The position numbers and the translations under genes were made by a program. The notes beneath the pieces are model-generated. The model saw nothing but the letters and a program-made list of their open reading frames with translations, was not told the origin of the DNA and ran no database searches. Positions 15,194-20,391 of a stretch of DNA of 20,391 nt are shown here, one piece after another (position 1 is the first letter of the stretch; the number at the start of each line of letters is the position of its first letter). The DNA comes from Streptosporangiaceae bacterium (GTDB taxonomy: Bacteria; Actinomycetota; Actinomycetes; Streptosporangiales; Streptosporangiaceae): NCBI GenBank assembly GCA_030040815.1, contig JASHSZ010000387.1, forward strand, positions 1 through 20,391. The letters are read 5' to 3'.

Positions 15194-16648
15194 TTACTTA
15201 GAAGGAACGCTCATGACGTGCGTCTCGGTGAAGTCGAGCATGCCCTCACGCCCGAGTTCGCGGCCGATCCCGCTCTGGTTGAAGCCTCCGAAGGGGGCCC
15301 GCTCGTCCACGGCGGTCGCGTTGTGGTTGTTGAAGAACGTCACGCCGGTGCGCAGCTGCCGAGCTACGGCCATCGCGTGCTCAGTGTCAGCCGACCAGAC
15401 CGACGAGCACAATCCGGACCAGCTGTCGTTGGCCTCCGCGATTGCCTCGGCCTCGGTGTCGTACGGAATCACCGGAAGCGCCGGGCCGAACTGCTCCTCG
15501 GTCACGATCCGCAGGTCGCGCGCTGGGTCGAGAACCAGTGCGGCCTGCAGATAGTTGCCGTCGGTCGCCGTGCTGGCGAAGTCACCGAACTGGAACACCT
15601 CCGCACCCGCCTGGCGGGCCTCCGCGACGAGGTCGGCGACGTAGTCCCGCTGGCGGCGGGTGTTCAGGGGCCCCATGGTTACCTCGGGGTCGAGGCCCGA
15701 GCCGATCCGCGTCGGCTCCAGTGCCGCCCGCAGTCCAGAGACGACCTCGTCATAGCGGCGGCGCGGCACGTACAGCCGCTTGAGCGCCATGCACACCTGC
15801 CCGGACGTCATGAACGTCGCTGCGGCTAGCCTGCCGATCGCCGCGTCGTCGAGGTCGGCGTCCTCCAGCACGATGGCCGGGTCGTTTCCACCGAGCTCGA
15901 GCGTCACGTTCGTCAGGTTGGGCGCCGCCATCGTCATGATCCGCCGGCCGCCTGCGACGCTGCCGGTGAAGCAGACGTGCCGGACCCTCGGGTCGCCGAC
16001 CACGACCGGCCCGATGACCTCGTCGAGTCCGGTGACCACGTTCAGCACGCCGGGTGGGAGGGCGGGCACGAGATGGCGCAGCGTGCGCACGACCGACAGT
16101 GGTGTGGTGGGCGGCGGCTTCACCACGACGGTGTTGCCCGCCATCAAGGCATACGGCAGGCTCGCCGCGAGGATCGCTAGGGGCCAGTTGAACGGGAAGA
16201 TGATGGTCACCACGCCGGCCGGCACGTGGGAGATCGTCGTCATGAACGGCGGCGCGGCGATGTGCTCACTCTCGTCGAGCAGCGGCGCGAACTCGGCCGC
16301 CTGGTGGAAGCGACCGGCGAACACGTGCAGGTCAATGGTCGCTTCGAAGCGGATCTTGCCGTTCTCCCTGACCAGCAGCTCGGCCCGCTCGTCAGCGTCG
16401 GCGTCAAGCCCGCTGAGCGCCTTGATGACGATGCCCGTCCGCTCGACAGCGCTGAGGGCGGCCCAGCCGGGCCAGGCCGCGTGGGCTGCGCTGACCGCGT
16501 CCCGCGCCTCGGCGGCCGACGCCGCGGCAGCGTAGCCGACGATCGCGCCTGGAGCAGAGGGATCGTGAACGGGGAACGACTCTGTGGTGGCCCGTTCTTC
16601 ACCGCCGATGAGCAGCGGCGTGCTGATGCTATCGGTCGATGCCGTCAT
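15194..16648 (-). CDS. Aldehyde dehydrogenase (first gene of the operon)
   Basis: A complete 484-residue ALDH of a different subfamily from its neighbours, resembling benzaldehyde/vanillin dehydrogenase-like enzymes (tentative). Catalytic set: Asn154 in FPFNWPLA, Lys177 in TVVVKPPP, Glu251 in LELGGNDP, Cys286 in SGQVCMALKR, and EEQFGPALPV. The N-terminus is short, with LLIGGEERA near residue 15. The ATG at 16648 has a weak purine-rich GAGAGG 12 nt upstream. A 21-bp dyad overlapping a plausible promoter lies 34 bp upstream, and the 499-residue ALDH follows after 21 bp, so this gene probably leads a PadR-type-regulated operon. Confidence 0.94.
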   Translation of the reverse strand: MTASTDSISTPLLIGGEERATTESFPVHDPSAPGAIVGYAAAASAAEARDAVSAAHAAWPGWAALSAVERTGIVIKALSGLDADADERAELLVRENGKIRFEATIDLHVFAGRFHQAAEFAPLLDESEHIAAPPFMTTISHVPAGVVTIIFPFNWPLAILAASLPYALMAGNTVVVKPPPTTPLSVVRTLRHLVPALPPGVLNVVTGLDEVIGPVVVGDPRVRHVCFTGSVAGGRRIMTMAAPNLTNVTLELGGNDPAIVLEDADLDDAAIGRLAAATFMTSGQVCMALKRLYVPRRRYDEVVSGLRAALEPTRIGSGLDPEVTMGPLNTRRQRDYVADLVAEARQAGAEVFQFGDFASTATDGNYLQAALVLDPARDLRIVTEEQFGPALPVIPYDTEAEAIAEANDSWSGLCSSVWSADTEHAMAVARQLRTGVTFFNNHNATAVDERAPFGGFNQSGIGRELGREGMLDFTETHVMSVPSK

Positions 16649-16681
16649 CGGGTCAGTGCGCCTCTCTGGGTCAGGCAGACC

Positions 16682-16702
16682 TGTAGTCTCATTGAGACTA
16701 CA
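16682..16702. promoter_or_regulatory. ALDH operator, site 1 (perfect 9-3-9 dyad)
   Basis: TGTAGTCTC (16682-16690), ATT and GAGACTACA (16694-16702) form a perfect inverted repeat 34 bp upstream of the first ALDH of the operon. On the minus strand it contains TAGTCT, which with TGGACC (16718-16723) at a 17-bp spacing makes a plausible promoter. A bound repressor would cover the -10. Related sites lie at 18144 and 19115. Confidence 0.75.
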
Positions 16703-16741
16703 AATCCGCGCTGGGCCGGTCCAGGGCCTGCCGGGCCAGGC

Positions 16742-17049
16742 TCACATGCCCGCAGCGCCGTACCTGGCTGTCGGGCCGTCCAGCAGGATGGCCTTGGACT
16801 CGGGTAGCCGGCCCGCTCGGCATGCGTGAGGCGGGGCCACGGCCCGCTGTCGAACGCCGCACGTGCCGCGCTCACCACCCGGCCGATGTCGGCCGCCTGC
16901 GCCTCGGCGACCGTGAGGTACACCCGCTCCGTGTGTGAGTCAATAACCTTGATCGTGGCGTCGGACGAGGGCGCGACCCACCGCCCACCGATGAAGAAGC
17001 GATCCGTGTGCCCGATCGGCGCGTTGACGTCGCTGGCGGAGATGGTCAT
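16742..17049 (-). pseudogene. Aldehyde dehydrogenase wreck: N-terminus joined to C-terminus
   Basis: From ATG at 17049 about 78 codons match the N-terminus of the 499-residue ALDH downstream (DRFFIGGRWVAPSSDATI, VYLTVAEAQAADI, GPWPRLTHAERAGY). Then, in a shifted frame, PESKAILLDGPTARYGAAGM and a stop follow, which is a typical ALDH C-terminal end (compare VKTVILDGRPAGYEDQ in the intact copy). About 390 residues, with the whole cofactor and catalytic region, are deleted between them, near 16803-16815. The start is coupled to the zinc-finger/HTH gene by an ATGA overlap, with GGGAGG 5 nt upstream, so a functional ALDH was once the second gene there. Confidence 0.85.
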
Positions 17050-18125
17050 GATGGCCTCCCATTCACGCTCCTGACGTCGCGTGCGGCGTGCCTGCGGAGC
17101 CACGTCTGCGGCTGGCCTGACGCCGCTGACAGCTGCTGCCAGGTCCATCCCTGAGCCCGGCGCTGCTCGATGTACTCGACGACCGAGTCGACTCCCAGCG
17201 CTGCTGCCACCTGGGCGACCCGAGTCTGGGCGGAATGTCGTTTGGCGGCATGCGGCGCAACTTCGAGGCCGTGTCGCGATAGCGCGGACGTCACGGCGTG
17301 AAAGGACAGTCCCACCTCACGCGCGATCGCGTTGACACTCCTGTGCTCGACGAGATGCCGGTGCCGGAGATAGCTGGCTACGTCCTCAAACCCGAGGGCG
17401 CGAAGGGCCGGCAGCCAGCGCGCATCAAGCCGGTCGACGCTGGCAACGGCTGCTTCGGCCGCCGCTGGGTCCAGCCGCGGCAGATGGCGTGACATCCAGT
17501 CCTTATGCAGGCCGCACGTGACGCTAATGCCAGTAAGGCTGTGGCCAGCGCGGATCATGTCCTGTACGAGCTGTCCGATGTCGGTGTAGCCACGCTGGTG
17601 TGCCACCTCGTCCGCCACGCCAGCTAGCCGCTGGTGGGCGCGTTCCCGGTTAGCCCGGGCGAGCTGAGCGCGCGCGGCTGCGGATACCGCTGTCCGCGAC
17701 CGCTGACGGCGTTGCTCGGGGAACGACCGCCCGCGTGCTGCGTCAGCGGCTTGTCTGGTGAGCTGGCCAGTGCGTGCGAGCTCGCGACCATGAGCGCTGC
17801 CGTTGCGCAGGGCCGGCTCGAAGACCATGCGCCCGCTGAAGGCGGCGGCCCGCAGCTTGCGCGTGTCGGCTCCCTCGAGCGGCTGGCGGCGCTCGAGCCC
17901 GAATGCCTCGCAGTACTGCGCCTTTATCCAGCCATGGGAGGCCAGGTGCGCGGCAACCGAGCGGAATGCGCGGCCGCAGAGGTAGCAGGTCACCAGGGCG
18001 CCGTCTTCGACGACCTGGCCGATGGGGGCGAAGTACGGCGTGCCATCGGGGAGGACTCCCACGATCGGCTTGCCTGGCAGGCATGCCGGGCTGCCCAGCA
18101 TAGAGTCAGCCGGATCAGCACGCAC
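17046..18125 (-). CDS. ROS/MucR-like zinc-finger and helix-turn-helix DNA-binding protein
   Basis: A 359-residue protein from GTG at 18125, chosen because GAAGGG lies 8 nt upstream; ATG at 18101 is an alternative. The frame is open to 18287, but those extra codons would run through the operator. Near the N-terminus CYLCGRAFRSVAAHLASHG gives Cys47, Cys50, His60 and His64, the C-x2-C-x9-H-x3-H finger of ROS/MucR regulators. The middle is Arg/Ala-rich. At least three helix-turn-helix-like segments follow (AGHSLTGISVTCGLHKDWMS; RSVNAIAREVGLSFHAVTSA; GWTWQQLSAASGQPQTWLRR). Its stop overlaps the start of the ALDH wreck by 4 bp, and a 21-bp ALDH operator lies just upstream. It probably regulates, or once regulated, ALDH expression. 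Confidence 0.75.
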   Translation of the reverse strand: MRADPADSMLGSPACLPGKPIVGVLPDGTPYFAPIGQVVEDGALVTCYLCGRAFRSVAAHLASHGWIKAQYCEAFGLERRQPLEGADTRKLRAAAFSGRMVFEPALRNGSAHGRELARTGQLTRQAADAARGRSFPEQRRQRSRTAVSAAARAQLARANRERAHQRLAGVADEVAHQRGYTDIGQLVQDMIRAGHSLTGISVTCGLHKDWMSRHLPRLDPAAAEAAVASVDRLDARWLPALRALGFEDVASYLRHRHLVEHRSVNAIAREVGLSFHAVTSALSRHGLEVAPHAAKRHSAQTRVAQVAAALGVDSVVEYIEQRRAQGWTWQQLSAASGQPQTWLRRHAARDVRSVNGRPS

Positions 18126-18143
18126 GCGGGTGGCCCTTCTCTC

Positions 18144-18164
18144 GGTAGTAACGCTGAGACTACC
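18144..18164. promoter_or_regulatory. ALDH operator, site 2 (between padR and the zinc-finger gene)
   Basis: On the minus strand this reads GGTAGTCTCA then GCGTTACTACC, sharing GTAGTCTCA and ACTAC with site 1 at identical 21-bp length. It lies 18 bp upstream of the GTG of the zinc-finger/HTH gene. A further CTTCTCT...AGAGAAG pair (18136-18142 and 18172-18178) flanks it and may form a hairpin. Confidence 0.65.
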
Positions 18165-18202
18165 AAGACTAAGAGAAGCCGGCTTTTGGCGGAAGGTTCG
18201 GT

Positions 18203-18757
18203 CTACCGCGCCTTCGCGACTCGGGTCGCTTCGCGCAGGGCCTCGTCCAGGAAGCGCAGGGTCGCGGCGACCGTCTCCCGTCGCCACAAGATGATCATCC
18301 GATCGAATCCGGCAGCCCTGGCCAGTCTCACCTGCAGCGCGCTGGCAACCGGCTCCAGCAGCGCGCGCTGGGCGACCAGCAACGGCGTTGGATCAGCACC
18401 CGCCCTTTCCAGCAGGGCCAGCTTCATCAAAAGCTCTGATCGAATGTCCCGGTTGTGGCGAGCGGGCTTGGTCAGCCATGCCGCCGCCGCGTCCCGGCCA
18501 GCTCCCGTGACGTCGACAAGCGATCGGACCGGACCTGCGCTGGACGGCTGCAGTTCGACCGTGGCCACCAGGCCGGCGGTCTCAAGCCGTTGCAGTGCCC
18601 GGTAGATGACGGGCTTGGGTACGCGCCATATCTGCCCGAGATCTCCGTCCTCGGACAGGGTGCGGGCCAGCGCGAAGCCGTGTGTCGGCGCCTCGGAGAT
18701 CAGGCACAGCACCAGCCACTCCGCTAGCGAAAGAGGCGGCTGGCTCGGATCAGGCAT
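18203..18757 (-). CDS. PadR-family transcriptional regulator
   Basis: A 184-residue winged-helix repressor. The N-terminal PadR domain (about 9-95) has LSLAEWLVLCLISEAPTHGF, IWRVPKPVIYRALQRLETAG (recognition helix and turn) and a wing region through LVDVTGAGRDAAAAWL. The C-terminal half is helical (PADR1_C-like), used for dimerisation. PadR was first described as a repressor of phenolic-acid decarboxylase genes, and relatives sense small aromatic or toxic compounds. The ATG is probably leaderless: TAGGGT (18764-18769) ends six bases before it. The ALDH operators at 16682, 18144 and 19115 surround it, making it the best candidate to bind them. This is inference; no binding is shown. Confidence 0.88.
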   Translation of the reverse strand: MPDPSQPPLSLAEWLVLCLISEAPTHGFALARTLSEDGDLGQIWRVPKPVIYRALQRLETAGLVATVELQPSSAGPVRSLVDVTGAGRDAAAAWLTKPARHNRDIRSELLMKLALLERAGADPTPLLVAQRALLEPVASALQVRLARAAGFDRMIILWRRETVAATLRFLDEALREATRVAKAR

Positions 18758-18921
18758 GCACCAACCCTACGGCTTGCCTGCCCGGTCCCTAATGGACGCC
18801 GACGGCCTGGCCCGATCTCCACGGCTCCTCCCCCGGTCTGCAGCCATCCGCTGAGGTGATCGCGAAGTTGATCAGCCTGGCCAGCACGAGCTGCTTCTCG
18901 CCTCAAGTCTGGCCCGGTTGC

Positions 18922-18956
18922 GGTGCTACTCGGTGCACAGCGCGCCGAGTAGCGCC
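18922..18956. terminator. Strong GC-rich hairpin in the padR/ALDH intergenic region
   Basis: GCTACTCGG (18925-18933) and CCGAGTAGC (18945-18953) are perfect 9-bp arms around an 11-nt loop, extendable to 12 pairs with one G-T. No transcribed gene ends here, so it may be a relic terminator, an attenuator or a protein site. Confidence 0.4.
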
Positions 18957-19114
18957 AGGGTGATCATCTGGCCGCCGGATCCCTTGATCCGCCTCAACCT
19001 GCTTGCGGCCGCCTGCCATCGCGCCTCTCTCTTCCGAGACGACAGCGTGAGACAGCCGACAGCGTGCGCGTGCCACCTCGGACGTCGTTCCCCGCCTTGT
19101 GCTGTCCTCACTTC

Positions 19115-19135
19115 TGTAGTCTCATAGTGACTACT
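19115..19135. promoter_or_regulatory. ALDH operator, site 3
   Basis: TGTAGTC-TCATAGT-GACTACT has the same 21-bp frame as site 1 and shares its first eleven bases. It lies 83 bp upstream of the ATG of the last ALDH gene, leaving room for a promoter. No clear -35 box could be assigned. Confidence 0.7.
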
Positions 19136-19218
19136 TGGCCTGAACGGCATCTCCTTGACCGTCTAGCCCGGGAGCTGCTCGCAGGCGCACAGCCCCGCAC
19201 GCAAGGAGATGGTTCCTG

Positions 19219-20391
19219 ATGACGGTCACTCTTGACCACAACGTCGAGGCCTTCATCGGCTCCCCCCGCCAGCTGTTTATCAACGGCCAGTGGGTAGATG
19301 CCGCATCGGGCAAGACGTTCGAGACTCCGAACCCGGCCACGGGCGAGACGCTTGCGCGGGTCGCCGAAGGAGATGCCGAGGACATCAACCGTGCCGTCCA
19401 AGCGGCTCGGGCCGCATTCGATGATGGTCCGTGGAGCCGGATGACGCCGTCCGAGCGCGGCCGCATTGTGTGGAAGATCGGTGACCTCATTCTCGAGCAC
19501 GTCGATGAGCTCGCACAGCTAGAGTCGCTGGACAACGGCAAGCCATACCTAGTCGCGCAGGCCGCCGACGTGCCGCTGGCCGCTGACCTGTTCCACTACA
19601 TGGCCGGCTGGGCGACCAAGATCGAGGGCAACACGATCGACATCTCGGTTCCGTACATGCCGGGCGCGAACTTCCACTCCTACACCCTGCGCGAGCCCGT
19701 CGGCGTGGTCGGTCAGATCATCCCGTGGAACTTCCCGCTGCTGATGGCGGCGTGGAAGCTGGGTCCCGCGCTCGCGACGGGCTGCACGGTCGTGCTGAAG
19801 CCTGCGGAGCAGACCCCGCTGACCGCGCTGCGGCTGGCTGAACTGATGGCCGAGGCCGGCGTTCCCGCCGGCGTCGTCAACGTCGTTCCCGGGTTCGGGG
19901 AGACGGCGGGCGCAGCACTGGCGGCTCACGACGACGTCGACAAGGTCGCGTTCACCGGCTCCACCGAGGTCGGCAAGCTTATCGTGCAGGCAGCCGCCGG
20001 GAACCTCAAGAAGCTCACCCTCGAACTCGGCGGCAAAAGCCCCAACATCGTCTTCGACGACGCCGAAGACAACGCGGTCGAGGGTGCCGCCAACGCGATC
20101 TTCTTTAACCACGGCCAGTGCTGCGTGGCGGGCTCGCGTCTGTTCGTGCACGAGAGCCGATACGACGAGGTCGTGGACGGCGTGGCCGAGATCGCCAAGT
20201 CCATCAAGCTGGGATCCGGCCTCGACCCAGCCACCCAGATGGGTCCGCTCGTGTCCGACGAGCAGTTCCGCCGCGTCACCGGCTTCCTGGAGTCTGGCAA
20301 GGCCGACGGCGCCACCGCGCTCACCGGCGGCGGCAGATTCGGCGACCGCGGATACTTCGTCGAGCCCACGGTGCTCACCAACACGCGCCCT
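19219..20391 (+). CDS. Aldehyde dehydrogenase, partial (runs off the window end)
   Basis: 391 residues are visible of an expected 490-500, with no stop before the window ends. It is a classical ALDH1/2-like enzyme: Asn171 in [11 protein letters not shown], Lys194 in [10 protein letters not shown], Glu269 in [12 protein letters not shown], and catalytic Cys302 in [11 protein letters not shown], at the canonical numbering of the family. The ATG is preceded by AAGGAGA at 9 nt. It belongs to a different subfamily from the two ALDHs of the operon, and operator site 3 lies upstream. NAD-dependent oxidation of an aliphatic or aromatic aldehyde is expected; the substrate is unknown. Confidence 0.95.
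   Translation, partial: MTVTLDHNVEAFIGSPRQLFINGQWVDAASGKTFETPNPATGETLARVAEGDAEDINRAVQAARAAFDDGPWSRMTPSERGRIVWKIGDLILEHVDELAQLESLDNGKPYLVAQAADVPLAADLFHYMAGWATKIEGNTIDISVPYMPGANFHSYTLREPVGVVGQIIPWNFPLLMAAWKLGPALATGCTVVLKPAEQTPLTALRLAELMAEAGVPAGVVNVVPGFGETAGAALAAHDDVDKVAFTGSTEVGKLIVQAAAGNLKKLTLELGGKSPNIVFDDAEDNAVEGAANAIFFNHGQCCVAGSRLFVHESRYDEVVDGVAEIAKSIKLGSGLDPATQMGPLVSDEQFRRVTGFLESGKADGATALTGGGRFGDRGYFVEPTVLTNTRP

Larger units (their letters stand above)
18758..19218. other. 461-bp intergenic region between padR and the last aldehyde dehydrogenase
   Basis: No convincing coding sequence is seen; the small open frames lack ribosome binding sites and family motifs. It contains the probable leaderless padR promoter box (18764-18769), a strong hairpin at 18922-18956, the third ALDH operator at 19115-19135, and an AAGGAGA ribosome binding site (19203-19209) for the ALDH gene at 19219. 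Confidence 0.6.

Noticed and set aside
18926..19150. 74-codon minus-strand frame upstream of the last ALDH gene
   Set aside because: It runs through operator site 3 and the hairpin, has no recognisable motif and no ribosome binding site.
1..20391. CRISPR arrays, tRNA or rRNA genes, riboswitches (including a cobalamin riboswitch near cobQ)
   Set aside because: No regularly spaced repeats of suitable length, no tRNA-like cloverleaf and no B12-box-like sequence were recognised upstream of the SDR-cobQ pair.

Overview
This is high-GC DNA from an actinomycete. The evidence is the codon usage, the GTG starts, the probable leaderless starts, and the families present: an Lsr2 tail, a CGNR zinc-finger regulator, a LAL-type LuxR regulator, a ROS/MucR-like zinc-finger/HTH protein and a mycothiol-type DinB/DUF664 protein. 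The genus cannot be fixed from this window. There is no ribosomal, tRNA or CRISPR locus. It reads as accessory or flexible chromosome: one intact insertion sequence, several regulators, redundant aldehyde dehydrogenases, and an unusual number of gene stubs.

Layout. (1) 1-2953: an intact IS21-family element (istA/istB, ends at about 230 and 2887) sits between a frameshifted IS630-type transposase fragment on the left and the last 19 codons of an lsr2-like gene on the right. (2) 3083-4306: a phosphinothricin-acetyltransferase-like GNAT gene. Next comes a compact divergent module: a lysine-repeat microprotein with its own terminator hairpin, a promoter carrying four hexamer half-sites exactly 11 bp apart, and a small, probably leaderless HTH protein. 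(3) 4354-6299: an SDR gene that lost its catalytic core, overlapping by 4 bp an intact cobyric acid synthase. (4) 6430-9641: a DinB/DUF664 enzyme, an HdeD-like membrane protein and a MOSC + flavin reductase + 2Fe-2S fusion. The fusion is translationally coupled to a 38-codon stub resembling a DUF427 N-terminus. (5) 9859-13590: a large ATPase LuxR regulator divergent from a CGNR regulator, then an alpha/beta-hydrolase stub. (6) 13673-20391: an aldehyde dehydrogenase (ALDH) region with two complete ALDH genes in an operon, an ALDH wreck (N-terminus joined to C-terminus), a zinc-finger/HTH gene coupled to the wreck, a PadR repressor, and a further ALDH running off the window end.

How the genes may work together. 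The clearest unifying signal is a 21-bp dyad (GTAGTCTCA half-site) present three times. It lies upstream of the ALDH operon, upstream of the zinc-finger/HTH gene (just after padR), and upstream of the last ALDH. I infer a local aldehyde-oxidation regulon controlled by the neighbouring PadR protein or the zinc-finger protein. The second notable signal is the helical-phase operator between the HTH gene and the lysine-repeat microprotein. A third theme is decay: at least six truncated or internally deleted genes are scattered through 20 kb.
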